Both the position numbers and the translations under genes were made by a program. Positions 6,777 through 15,758 of a DNA stretch of 64,000 nt are shown here, one piece after another. This DNA comes from an uncultured Lachnobacterium sp. Its GTDB lineage: Bacteria > Bacillota > Clostridia > Lachnospirales > Lachnospiraceae. The stretch covers positions 1 to 64,000 of the forward strand of contig URSS01000002.1 in the NCBI GenBank assembly GCA_900550545.1. The letters run 5' to 3'. The stretch's first letter is position 1. The number at the start of each line of letters is the position of its first letter. The notes beneath the pieces were generated by a model. The model was not told where the DNA came from, ran no database searches, and was given only the letters and a program-made list of their open reading frames with translations.

Positions 6777-8678
6777 ATGAGCGGTATTTTTGGAACATTT
6801 TGCAATTCGATACATACACAGGATAAAAATAAGAAAAAACTTATTTTATGGAACAATGCTTATGGCAGGGATGCAAAACAAATCTTTGAAAAAAACAATA
6901 TACAAATTGGATGTTGTCTGCAAATGTTAGCCACACATACCACAACTTCTCCCATTTTACATATGAACTCCATGTATGCGGCTATAGATCTACTTCTATA
7001 TAACCGTGAAGAACTGATTATAAAATGCAATGCCCCAACTTCCATTTCCGACGAAGAGCTCCTGCTATCTTATCTCACGCAATTTGGTATGAGCGCACTA
7101 AAAGATGTCAATGGAGACTTTAGCGGTGTCATATATGATGAGAATGCACAAACACTGACCCTCTTTCGCGATCATATGGGCATCCGTCCATTATATTACT
7201 ACGCAGACAATTCCTTTATGGCTTTTTCTACGGACATTCGTGGTCTTTTAGGATTAGACGGTGTAGATTCTTCTCTTAATGAAGACTGGATTTACCGAAC
7301 GCTTTCCGGATATTTTGTTGACAGTGTAACAAGTACAGAATATCAGAATATTTTCTGTGTTTCCCCAGCATCCTATATAACTTTTTCTATAAAAAATGAA
7401 AAAATAAGTCAGGAAATCCACAGCTATTGGCAATTAGGTAAAAAGAAAATTCACTACACTTCTTTCGAACTGTATAAAGCAAAACTCAGAGAACTTGTAA
7501 CGGATTCCATTCAGCGTCGTCTGCAGGCAATTCCGGGAAAAGCCGGTGCTGAGCTCTCTGGCGGACTCGATTCCGGTGTCATTGGTATTTTAATTCATCG
7601 TCTCGGCCGCGACTGTGTTTATTTTTCCTGGTCAGTCGATCCGAATGAAATTCCCTATGCGGACCATGACGAACGTTTAATTATTAAAGATATTTGTAAA
7701 CAGGAACATATCCAATGCCACTACAGTCAGATGAAAAGTGATCGCAGTATGAATAGCCTTCTTGCCCAGCAAATGCAATCTTTAGGATTTTCCTTGGATG
7801 AAAACGAACCACCGGCACTCCGCTATGCAATGCCACCATATATCAATGCCATGGCACTTTGTGATTCTTGTGCATGCATGCACGAAAACGGAGCCTCCGT
7901 TATATTTACCGGACACGGCGGTGACGAAGGAATCAGTCATCGCAGTTCTCCTTACGAAATGTTTTATCACCATGAGTACTACCATTTTTTCCGTTCTATG
8001 TGGTCCTCAACCCATGGACAAAAAGGACGTATTTTTAGAACACTTAAAGCCTGTAAAAACCAGCTCGGACCGAAACGCCGCACTTTAACTGGTGCATTTT
8101 GCACAGTTTTTGCCACACCTGAATTTTTGAACAAGAACTTCCGCAGTCATTTTTCTGAAAAGGATATGCCCGCCTTACATTTTTCTTATGATCCGATTCG
8201 ATACATTGCGGATGGAGGCAGTCGGAATCGTCTGGACAATGTCGCATTATTGGGCGCTTACAACAATATTCGCTACATCGTTCCATACCTTGATTACCGC
8301 GTTATTGACTTTGCTGTATCAATTCCACGGCACCTATACCTAAAAAATTCGCATAACCGCTTTATTTTCCGCGAAGCATTTCGTGACATTATGCCAAAAT
8401 CTTTGTATTCCGTTCATATCAAGGAAGACATGAGCGCCAAAAATTATCCTTCTAATCCCAATTGGTACAAGGAGTTTGCGGAAATGAAAACAATCGTCAA
8501 CAAGAAATTAGACCGGACTCTCTGGTCAAAATACCTTGATTTTGCCGTGATAGATCAGTGGATGCAAAAAGGAAAGCCTTCCGAAGAAGAACGTGACCAT
8601 GATTCTTTTGTTTTAATGAATCTGTTCTATTGCGTGATGGCTCAAAATCTTATTGAGAAGACCTCTGAGAAATTCTAA
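6777..8678 (+). CDS. Lasso macrolactam synthetase 1 (asparagine-synthetase-like, LasC)
   Basis: The 633-residue protein has an N-terminal glutamine-amidotransferase-like domain (about 1-200) and a C-terminal ATP-pyrophosphatase domain with the P-loop SGGLDSG (about residue 262). Lasso cyclases use ATP to adenylate the ring Asp or Glu before attack by the core N terminus. Residue 2, the catalytic Cys of true glutamine-dependent asparagine synthetases, is Ser here (MSGIFG), so it cannot use glutamine; this is typical of lasso cyclases. The late motif YIVPYLDYRVIDFA matches the AsnB-like C-terminal core. GGAGG lies 6 bases before the ATG. It follows precursor 1 in one transcription unit with kinase 2 and cyclase 2. 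Confidence 0.9.
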   Translation: MSGIFGTFCNSIHTQDKNKKKLILWNNAYGRDAKQIFEKNNIQIGCCLQMLATHTTTSPILHMNSMYAAIDLLLYNREELIIKCNAPTSISDEELLLSYLTQFGMSALKDVNGDFSGVIYDENAQTLTLFRDHMGIRPLYYYADNSFMAFSTDIRGLLGLDGVDSSLNEDWIYRTLSGYFVDSVTSTEYQNIFCVSPASYITFSIKNEKISQEIHSYWQLGKKKIHYTSFELYKAKLRELVTDSIQRRLQAIPGKAGAELSGGLDSGVIGILIHRLGRDCVYFSWSVDPNEIPYADHDERLIIKDICKQEHIQCHYSQMKSDRSMNSLLAQQMQSLGFSLDENEPPALRYAMPPYINAMALCDSCACMHENGASVIFTGHGGDEGISHRSSPYEMFYHHEYYHFFRSMWSSTHGQKGRIFRTLKACKNQLGPKRRTLTGAFCTVFATPEFLNKNFRSHFSEKDMPALHFSYDPIRYIADGGSRNRLDNVALLGAYNNIRYIVPYLDYRVIDFAVSIPRHLYLKNSHNRFIFREAFRDIMPKSLYSVHIKEDMSAKNYPSNPNWYKEFAEMKTIVNKKLDRTLWSKYLDFAVIDQWMQKGKPSEEERDHDSFVLMNLFYCVMAQNLIEKTSEKF

Positions 8679-8733
8679 CAATTATGATAGTTTTATTTAC
8701 ATCCGTTTTAAAAACAAATAAGGTAATTTTATT

Positions 8734-9660
8734 ATGAACAACGAATTATTTTGGTACAAAATTTATGGAACTACGCTCTGCTCAGAAATCGAATATTCAC
8801 ATCTAATTCCAACAGATGAGCGCGACGCAGATATTTTCATAAAAAAAGGACGGTCACTTCTGTCTTTAATAGAAAACGAAACCACATATTATGTATCTCC
8901 TATCACCAAAACTCATATTTTGTTTTGCAATCAGGTAGGAATTTTTCAGATTACAGACGGGATAATCATTGATATATGTCCAAAAGAAGGAATTTCTATG
9001 AATCAACTAACTCCTTTTGTATTTGGATATTGTATTGCTATGCTCTTTTGGCAGCGCAATCAGCTTGCAATTCACTGCAGTGCTGTAGAACATGATGGGA
9101 ATGCTCTGATTATCGCCGGAGACAGCGGTTCCGGCAAATCTACTCTTACAACAAAACTGCTCGAAAATGGATTTCGACTAATGACCGATGATGTTGCAAT
9201 TGTTGATATTTCTGCACAAGACAATGTCATTGTTTATCCTGCATTTCCTCAGCAAAAACTCTGTCGGGATGCCGTACACCGGAATCATTTGAACACCGAA
9301 GATCTTCTTTATATTGATGAGGACCGCGACAAATTTGCAGTTCCACGCCGTAACTGTTTTTGCGAAAGTCCTTGTAAACTGTCCGCAATGCTCTGCCTTT
9401 CCGTCCAAAATGAAGATAGCGATGTACTTTTAACAGAATTGAACGGACATCAAAAACTAATTTCTTTTTTGGAAAATAACTTTCTTTTTCCAATGTTTCG
9501 AAATTCCGGTGGTTTTTGTACAGAAGATATGCAAAAATGCTTACAGACTGTACAAACACTTCCACTCTATCGCATGATGCGTCCATTCGGAATTGACAGC
9601 ACCGATATACAGCTTCAAAAGATTCAGAAAATAATTTTTCATTCCGAGGAGGATAACTAA
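8734..9660 (+). CDS. HPr-kinase-like lasso peptide kinase 2
   Basis: This 308-residue paralogue of the kinase at 5445 has LAIHCSAV (His114), P-loop GDSGSGKST (129-137), the acidic pair TDD (152-153) and AFPQQKLCRD in the same order and spacing. The N-terminal 100 residues diverge more. It lies between the two cyclases, and its stop overlaps the start of cyclase 2 (TAATG), so the two are translationally coupled. This suggests a dedicated pair with cyclase 2. The ribosome site (AAGG) is weak. A peptide Ser/Thr kinase activity is inferred from the family; which precursor it serves is unknown. Confidence 0.83.
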   Translation: MNNELFWYKIYGTTLCSEIEYSHLIPTDERDADIFIKKGRSLLSLIENETTYYVSPITKTHILFCNQVGIFQITDGIIIDICPKEGISMNQLTPFVFGYCIAMLFWQRNQLAIHCSAVEHDGNALIIAGDSGSGKSTLTTKLLENGFRLMTDDVAIVDISAQDNVIVYPAFPQQKLCRDAVHRNHLNTEDLLYIDEDRDKFAVPRRNCFCESPCKLSAMLCLSVQNEDSDVLLTELNGHQKLISFLENNFLFPMFRNSGGFCTEDMQKCLQTVQTLPLYRMMRPFGIDSTDIQLQKIQKIIFHSEEDN

Positions 9661-11597
9661 TGGCTGCCATATGGGGAATCCTTTCACATAGCGAATCAAA
9701 TATCCAACCCGAACTCTCGGTTTCCATGAAAAAAAGAATGGAAAAATATAAAATTGACCGTATCGATGATCTGCTAAGCGACAAATTCTATTTTGCATGT
9801 GGTCACCAGTATTTCACACCGGAAGCCGTACATGAAATCCTTCCATACCATGATAAGGAACGTAATATTTTTTTTACTGCAGATTGTATTTTGGACAACC
9901 GTCCGGAACTTATGCAGGAACTTCATATTACAGATGCTGACATCCCGGATGGACTTCTCAGTTATCATGCCTACCTGACATGGGGAGAACGTTTTGTGGA
10001 ACATCTGCTCGGTGCTTTTTCTTTTGCCATCTATGTACCGGATACAGACACTTTCCTGCTCTATACCGATCATGTCGGAAATCGATGCATCAACTATTCT
10101 CTGCAAGGTCAGGCATTATATTTCTGTACCACCTACGATTTGTTTAAAGAGTGCTTTTCCTCTGAACAATTAAAATTATCTGAAAAATGGATTACTGCAT
10201 GTGAATCTGAACCGTCCGCATGTATGCTTGCTTTTCCGGGACTTACCCCTTTCGAAGGAGTATTCCAGTTAAAGGCTGCACATTATATCAAATATACAAA
10301 TGGAAAATTATCTGAAATCCAATATTGGAAGCCGCAGAAGTGTAAAAAAATCCATTATCAGGAAGAACAGCAATACAAAGATCTGGTCGTTCAGACCTTC
10401 CGCAAATGCGTAGAGGATTTACTTCGTCCCGGAACACAGATAGCAGCAAACTTAAGCAGTGGACTTGACTCGACATCCATCGTCAGTATTGCTGCCCCAT
10501 TTTTAGAAAAGCGTGGTGAAATCTTACATACCTATACTTCCATTCCAGATGAAGCACACGATTATGAAACAGATGCCTATTTTGTTCCGGATGAATCTTC
10601 AGCCGTAAAAAAAACTGTGGCATGTTTTCCGAATATTGAAAGTCATTTTATTGACTGTAAAGGAGATAATGCTCTCACCCATATGAAACAGTTTGTAGAA
10701 GAATATGATTTGCCCATAAAATCATTGGTCAATCTAAACTGGATCTATCAAATCAACCAGGATGCTCATACCAGAGGTTGCACAATACAATTAACCGGGC
10801 AGATGGGGAATGGGACACTTTCTTATGGAGATATTTTATCCCTCACCTATCATCAAATGCGAACGTTTCATCTAATACAGGCAAAACAATCTATATGTGA
10901 TTTTCTGAAAAAAAATCATGTACCAAAAAAATATTTTTTATATACTTTTTATTCTACCTGGAAAGAGAAATGTTGTGATTATTTCGGCATTTCATCCACA
11001 TACAAGAACGGAAATGTCCGAGATAATCTGATAAACAAATATCATATAAAGTATCAGAACCAAAAACTCTTCCACTCCTGTGGAAACGGCTCACTGCTTA
11101 CCGATTCTCAACGACGCAATAACATTTGCTCTCAAATTACTTTTCAGCAGATTGGACTGTACAATACAATTTCAAGTCTGCTTCATGGTATTATAGAACG
11201 CGATCCTACCAAGGATAAACGAATGATTGAATTATGTCTTACACTTCCAATGACCTGCTTTGTGTCACATGGAATCGAACGTTATCTGGTGCGCGGCTAT
11301 CTGGCTGATATTCTTCCCGAACATATCACCACTGACACTGCTCACCGTGGATTACAGGGTGGCGATTATATATATCGCTTAGCCCGGTCATGGGAACAGG
11401 ATCGTTTGAATATCCTGGAAACTATAAATAATCCTCAGTTATCAACTTATTTAAAACAAGATAAAATAAATGAAATGATAACATTTTGCAAAACTCACAA
11501 GCAGCTTAACCCTAAATGTGACAGCAAGCCGATTATCTATTTGCTCTATACAGTTTCACTCAGTTACTATTTGTCTAATTACGACCATCCGTCTTAA
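9660..11597 (+). CDS. Lasso macrolactam synthetase 2 (asparagine-synthetase-like, LasC)
   Basis: The 645-residue second cyclase has an N-terminal amidotransferase-like fold that begins MAAIWGIL, so the glutaminase Cys2 is Ala. The ATP-pyrophosphatase P-loop is LSSGLDSTS (about residue 270). The C-terminal part carries RDPTKDKRMIELCLTLP, where the equivalent of the Asp in the AsnB motif is kept. It is clearly diverged from cyclase 1, with little identity outside motifs, so a different substrate is plausible. The convergent precursor 2 ends 66 bases away. It is coupled to kinase 2 by TAATG overlap and has GGAGG upstream. Transcription ends in the strong hairpin at 11610. Confidence 0.88.
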   Translation: MAAIWGILSHSESNIQPELSVSMKKRMEKYKIDRIDDLLSDKFYFACGHQYFTPEAVHEILPYHDKERNIFFTADCILDNRPELMQELHITDADIPDGLLSYHAYLTWGERFVEHLLGAFSFAIYVPDTDTFLLYTDHVGNRCINYSLQGQALYFCTTYDLFKECFSSEQLKLSEKWITACESEPSACMLAFPGLTPFEGVFQLKAAHYIKYTNGKLSEIQYWKPQKCKKIHYQEEQQYKDLVVQTFRKCVEDLLRPGTQIAANLSSGLDSTSIVSIAAPFLEKRGEILHTYTSIPDEAHDYETDAYFVPDESSAVKKTVACFPNIESHFIDCKGDNALTHMKQFVEEYDLPIKSLVNLNWIYQINQDAHTRGCTIQLTGQMGNGTLSYGDILSLTYHQMRTFHLIQAKQSICDFLKKNHVPKKYFLYTFYSTWKEKCCDYFGISSTYKNGNVRDNLINKYHIKYQNQKLFHSCGNGSLLTDSQRRNNICSQITFQQIGLYNTISSLLHGIIERDPTKDKRMIELCLTLPMTCFVSHGIERYLVRGYLADILPEHITTDTAHRGLQGGDYIYRLARSWEQDRLNILETINNPQLSTYLKQDKINEMITFCKTHKQLNPKCDSKPIIYLLYTVSLSYYLSNYDHPS

Positions 11598-11609
11598 TTC
11601 TTTCATTAA

Positions 11610-11650
11610 AAAACCACCTCAATTCCAATTATCGGAATTGAGGTGGTTTC
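11610..11650. terminator. Bidirectional terminator between cyclase 2 and precursor 2
   Basis: A perfect 16-base stem, AAACCACCTCAATTCC paired with its complement around the loop AATTATC, has A-run and T-run flanks on either side. It serves the convergent ends of the + lasso operon and the - precursor 2 gene. Confidence 0.88.
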
Positions 11651-11663
11651 ATATTTGCCATTT

Positions 11664-11846
11664 CTACTGTATTGGTCTTACATCAATTTCAGGTCCGCCT
11701 GCGTTTCCACCACTTGCGAAACTAGCCCATGCATTACCTGTATTTCTATCTGTCCACATTCCATCGACACGTGTACTATCCTTGCCACCCTGTGCTGTCT
11801 CGTTAATGTTCAGTTCTACAATTTCTGCGTTTCTCCAATTTTTCAT
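11664..11846 (-). CDS. Lasso peptide precursor 2
   Basis: A 60-residue ORF begins MKNWRNAEIVELNINETAQG; 13 of its first 20 residues, including ELNINETA (11-18), are identical to precursor 1. The leader is thus read by the same PqqD protein. With Gly20 as core residue 1, Asp28 is residue 9; with Gly21 it is residue 8. Either ring is allowed. The predicted core (GGKDSTRVDGMWTD...DVRPIQ) is about 41 residues, far longer than usual lasso peptides, with a Gly/Asn/Ser-rich middle. Unlike precursor 1 it ends in Gln, not Ser, so C-terminal phosphorylation would need another residue. AGGAG lies 9 bases before the ATG. It follows the B2 peptidase gene on the same strand after 112 bases. Confidence 0.82.
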   Translation of the reverse strand: MKNWRNAEIVELNINETAQGGKDSTRVDGMWTDRNTGNAWASFASGGNAGGPEIDVRPIQ

Positions 11847-11888
11847 AATATTATTCTCCTTTACTCAATATCTATTGACACTATAAAG

Positions 11889-11917
11889 TCTAGCATATCC
11901 TACATATTTGGTAAACT
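11889..11917 (-). promoter_or_regulatory. Possible promoter of precursor 2
   Basis: Minus strand TTTACC, then 17 bases, then TAGACT, in the 112-base gap upstream of precursor 2. The match is only moderate. A separate promoter would explain the gap, but readthrough from the B2 gene is also possible. Confidence 0.3.
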
Positions 11918-11958
11918 TTTCTATCATGATTGTTAGAATTAAATTTTTCGACATATAT

Positions 11959-12384
11959 TCAAGCACAAAACTTATCCACAATAGAATATCCAGTTCCATC
12001 ACCACCGGTCACATACATTTTTCCGCATCTCAACCAGGCGTGTGCCACCATCTTTTCAGCTTCCATCCCACATCCTAAATACAATGTAGAATGTATTCCC
12101 TTTTTCTTAAGTATTTTTTGCGCAGTCAATGCACGTACCAGACATTTACTTTCCCATGCCGTCTTAGAGCAGATCCGGTTCACAACCCTTGATACATTCA
12201 TCGCATACCGGTATTTCCATGGAGCTTCTTCTTCCGGTGATTCTTTTCCTTCGATTCCCCAATGTTTCTGTAAATATTTTGGTTTAATAAAAAATAATTC
12301 TAAACAATAAATTGCGGAATATATATATGCATATACTGTTAATCGTTTCTGCGGATTATATATCAAAAAGTTAATTGGATTCAT
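11959..12384 (-). CDS. Transglutaminase-like lasso leader peptidase (B2)
   Basis: This 141-residue protein has the B2 (transglutaminase-like core 3) pattern: catalytic Cys81 in SKCLVRALTAQ, His115 in AHAWLRCG, and a likely Asp129. It is a cysteine protease that, with the PqqD protein, cuts the leader near the conserved Thr. It is the only B2 in the island and so must process both precursors. The ATG chosen (MNPINFLIYN) has GGTGG upstream; a longer frame overlaps the preceding gene. It is 20 bases behind a secreted beta-helix protein and ahead of precursor 2, so it sits apart from the PqqD gene, about 6.6 kb away. Confidence 0.87.
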   Translation of the reverse strand: MNPINFLIYNPQKRLTVYAYIYSAIYCLELFFIKPKYLQKHWGIEGKESPEEEAPWKYRYAMNVSRVVNRICSKTAWESKCLVRALTAQKILKKKGIHSTLYLGCGMEAEKMVAHAWLRCGKMYVTGGDGTGYSIVDKFCA

Positions 12385-12403
12385 CTGACATTTCCACCCA
12401 CCC

Positions 12404-14632
12404 TTATTCTGTAAATGAAATATTTTCAACCAGTCTCGTATTAAAATTACCAATTACAATTTTATCCCACTGTTCCTTTGTTCCCTGATATTTGACCGAT
12501 TCCAGTGCTGTTGCATCAAATGCACGTGTCTGGATTTCTTCGACCGAGCCAGGAATTATTATGCTACGCAAATTACTACAGGAAATAAATGCATTCTTCC
12601 CAATCTTAACGATACCATTCGGCAAATCAATTTCCGATATATTACTGCACTTTCTGAATAACTGTTCTCCAATGCCGGTAATTCCTTCACTAATTTCTAC
12701 CTTTACAATCAGCTCCCGGTTATCATACCATGGTGCGGGTTTCCCAGTATTATAATTGTAAGTTTCTCCGGTACCGGTAATCTTTAACATACCACTCTTT
12801 GAAAGGGTGTAAGTCGCATCTGTTCCGCATTTTCCATTCTCGAGAATATCCGTTTTTTCATTTGTTTCATTCAAGTATAATTTATCATTTAATCCCTCAT
12901 TTTTAGCAGATACATATACTTTATCCCACTGCAACCCATCATAATATACACTTGTAAGGGTTTCGTATGGCAGAGAATAATCTCCAAGACTTTCTAAGGC
13001 TGCTGGTAACGTAATGGTTCGCAATCCCGTACATCCGAAAAAGGTTCTTGTTTCTATTTTTGTAAGACTATCTGGCAGAGAAACCTTTTTAATTGCTGTA
13101 CAGTTTCTAAATAACTGTTGTCCTAATCCCTCAATACCTTCTTCTACTTTTACATCATTTACCAAATCGCTGTAATTTGTCCATGGAGCTGGTTTTCCCG
13201 AACTATAAGAATATGTGTCTCCAGTTCCTTCCAATGTAAGCTCGCCTTTTTTATTCAATTCATACTCTACATTTTTCCCACATTGTCCAGAATACAGCAC
13301 ATCTTCCGCTCCAGAAAATAATGTTGAGAATTGTTCCTTGGTAAGATATACCTTGGCATCTCCCCAGTTCATAAATCGAATCTGCTTCGCGCATCCTTCA
13401 ATTGTCGTATCATAACAGATTGCATATTCCGCATCTTCTGCAATTGTAATATCGACATCAAACGGCATCTCTGCATACGTATCCTCCTCCGACATATCGT
13501 TTCCATTTTTGCAAGCCGGAATTGTATAATCATATGCCCCAGACTTTGTAATAATTTTCAGTGTCCTCTCCTTATTCGTGTCGTTACTAACACTAAAATG
13601 CGTATTTCCGTTTTCTTTCCATACGGATGCAACATACAAAGCCTCTGTATCTTCCACCGTATCATAAGTCACACCTGGAGATATTTTGTAATAAATGGTA
13701 CCATATTTCTTTGCGCATCCCACGCGCAAATTTGATAAATTAATATCCTCTAATTTAAAATTATCCTTTTTGGCACAGGTATATATCGTATATCCGCCTC
13801 CATTTAAAATACAATTTGAAAATTGAACTGCTTTTGCATTACTATATTCCAAAGAAAGCATAATACAGGAATTTACATATGCATTGCTACCGGCCGGAGC
13901 AACCGGCGGAATTTCAAACCTGCAATTGTCAAATGAAATATTCTTTACCTCTGCATCTGCCGCCCCGTAAATCTGTGTTCCATCTGAATGAATCTCCTTA
14001 CCAGTATCCTTTGTACTTCCAAAATCTGAAATGAAACAATCTGTCACTTCTACGTTCTGAAAAGGATTTATTCCATCATAATAACTGCCACCAATCTTAC
14101 ATTTGCTGAATTTTGCATTGCTTCCATAAAAATTTTCAATAGTACAGTTGTTGAATGCATAAGAAATACTTGCGCTTTTGTTTCCTACCGATACCATAGA
14201 AAATTTACAATTATTAAAAACAAAATTTATATTTTTCTCTACTTTATCAGCCTTATACAAAACTAACGGATATTTTGAAAAATCATAATTTTCTAATGTA
14301 ACCGTTCCCTCAATATTCTTATTTCGGTAATAAAAATCGAATACGTTTTTTGTTCCCCCACTGCCTGCAACAAGTTGAATATCTCCAACCATTCCCCCGA
14401 GTTCTACGTTGATCAGTGTTCCTTTTGCTCCAGTATTATACTTATCTGGAATTATTCTCACATCATCCTCCGTCTGATGTACCAAAAAATCTTCAGACAC
14501 TTCCGTTCCTCCAAGAGCAATCGGATCATCATCTATATTCACTGATGATTTTAACCCAAAGACGACCCCTGTCAATAATGTTACCATTCCCAACAACACT
14601 GCTGTTGCACGCAATACTCTCTTATTTTTCAT
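12404..14632 (-). CDS. Secreted right-handed beta-helix protein with BspA-like repeats
   Basis: A 742-residue protein with an N-terminal signal peptide (MKNKRVLRATAVLLGMVTLL then GVVFG). Residues about 55-340 carry repeated short beta strands with Asn/Cys/Phe ladders (VFNNCKFS, AFNNCTIE, SFDNCRFE, QFSNCILN), typical of a parallel beta-helix as in pectate-lyase-like polysaccharide-binding proteins. The C-terminal part (about 450-742) has two BspA/LRR_5 modules, each opening with GxCG...Y.L...G.L...GTG.TY and ending in leucine-rich repeats (LFRNCTAIKKVSLPDSL, AFISCSNLRSIIIPGS). A paralogue lies at 15759. The location in the EPS locus suggests a role in binding or modifying surface polysaccharide; no catalytic residues were assigned. 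The B2 peptidase follows after 20 bases. Confidence 0.75.
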   Translation of the reverse strand: MKNKRVLRATAVLLGMVTLLTGVVFGLKSSVNIDDDPIALGGTEVSEDFLVHQTEDDVRIIPDKYNTGAKGTLINVELGGMVGDIQLVAGSGGTKNVFDFYYRNKNIEGTVTLENYDFSKYPLVLYKADKVEKNINFVFNNCKFSMVSVGNKSASISYAFNNCTIENFYGSNAKFSKCKIGGSYYDGINPFQNVEVTDCFISDFGSTKDTGKEIHSDGTQIYGAADAEVKNISFDNCRFEIPPVAPAGSNAYVNSCIMLSLEYSNAKAVQFSNCILNGGGYTIYTCAKKDNFKLEDINLSNLRVGCAKKYGTIYYKISPGVTYDTVEDTEALYVASVWKENGNTHFSVSNDTNKERTLKIITKSGAYDYTIPACKNGNDMSEEDTYAEMPFDVDITIAEDAEYAICYDTTIEGCAKQIRFMNWGDAKVYLTKEQFSTLFSGAEDVLYSGQCGKNVEYELNKKGELTLEGTGDTYSYSSGKPAPWTNYSDLVNDVKVEEGIEGLGQQLFRNCTAIKKVSLPDSLTKIETRTFFGCTGLRTITLPAALESLGDYSLPYETLTSVYYDGLQWDKVYVSAKNEGLNDKLYLNETNEKTDILENGKCGTDATYTLSKSGMLKITGTGETYNYNTGKPAPWYDNRELIVKVEISEGITGIGEQLFRKCSNISEIDLPNGIVKIGKNAFISCSNLRSIIIPGSVEEIQTRAFDATALESVKYQGTKEQWDKIVIGNFNTRLVENISFTE

Positions 14633-14748
14633 AGCTTACTACTTCTCCTGTCATGAGCTTTCTTTTGTAACTAAAGTACCATATAAATACTTTAACATAT
14701 GCATATTTTGTTTTCAACCAACCAATTCTCTATGAGAACTCATGACGC

Positions 14749-15717
14749 TTATAAAACATGCATGAAATTTCTTTTAAATTTCAATCTTTCCCTCATTTTA
14801 TTATATAAATATGGGAAAAAATAGCACAATGTGCATTGGATGCTTACAGGTTTTTCTACATTTCTATACATGTATCGATACATCTTAATAATCTGCTGCT
14901 TTCTGGCTTTATCTGCTTTTGTAACAAATTTAATTCTTCCAAGTATCCACATTTTGTTTTTTGCAATATTACATGTATCTGCCAGCAATTCTATATACCC
15001 TGAATTCTGATAAGACAGAAAACGGTCATACAAAGCCTCTATAATATCCAGTCTCTTTATGACTATCTTTTTATGCATAATACTCTGCGAGACAATCCGA
15101 TACCGATATAAATCATATGGTAATACTGTCAGTTTCTTTATTTTCATGTAAAATTGATGTGCAACAGCTGCATCTTCACACACACGTCCCTCCGGAAAAG
15201 AAATGTTTTCAAATACCTCTCTTTTACTCAAAGACAGCTGATTCATTATAAATATTCCATCATCTTTTCCAATACATTGTAACGCTTCATAACCGCTATA
15301 AGAGGCTTTCTTAGGAATGACTCGGTTAATGAACTTTCCATTTTCATCAATTCGTTCCATCCCCATACGAACAATATCACTCTCATTCTTTTTTAACGCA
15401 TTGACCAATGTTTCATAATAATTTAAAGCAATACAATCATCACCATCTACAAATCCGATGAGTTCCCCTGTTGCTGTCGCTACCCCAGTGTTTTTTGCGG
15501 ATGAAACTCCACCATTCGTTTTGTGAATCACTTTAATCCTTGTATCTCTTTCTCTCCACGCATCACATTTTTGTGGAACAGAATCCGGAGATCCATCATC
15601 CACAATAATTATCTCCAGATTTTTGTAACTTTGATTCACAATGCTTTCTATGCATTCGTCGATATATTTTTCAACATTATACGCTGTCACTATCACACTA
15701 ACTAATAGATCTTCCAT
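14749..15717 (-). CDS. GT2-family glycosyltransferase
   Basis: The 322-residue protein has an N-terminal GT-A fold: LVSVIVTAYNVEKYIDECIESI, then IIIVDDGSPD, NGGVSSAKNTGV and the metal-binding GFVDGDD. It lies within the EPS locus between the two beta-helix proteins and most likely adds one sugar to the lipid-linked repeat unit at the cytoplasmic face. Donor and acceptor cannot be told from sequence. GAGGATTTAAA precedes the ATG. Confidence 0.88.
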   Translation of the reverse strand: MEDLLVSVIVTAYNVEKYIDECIESIVNQSYKNLEIIIVDDGSPDSVPQKCDAWRERDTRIKVIHKTNGGVSSAKNTGVATATGELIGFVDGDDCIALNYYETLVNALKKNESDIVRMGMERIDENGKFINRVIPKKASYSGYEALQCIGKDDGIFIMNQLSLSKREVFENISFPEGRVCEDAAVAHQFYMKIKKLTVLPYDLYRYRIVSQSIMHKKIVIKRLDIIEALYDRFLSYQNSGYIELLADTCNIAKNKMWILGRIKFVTKADKARKQQIIKMYRYMYRNVEKPVSIQCTLCYFFPYLYNKMRERLKFKRNFMHVL

Positions 15718-15758
15718 TTTAAATCCTCATACTCTGAAACGAAATTCCTACATTTTGT

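Noticed and set aside
9227..9784. Long open frame on the minus strand inside kinase 2/cyclase 2
   Set aside because: It lies antisense to two well-supported genes, has no ribosome site or recognisable domain, and is explained as a shadow frame.
11664..11846. Precursor 2 as a double-glycine bacteriocin
   Set aside because: The Gly-Gly at 20-21 could look like a C39 leader site, but the exporter has no C39 domain and the leader matches lasso precursor 1.
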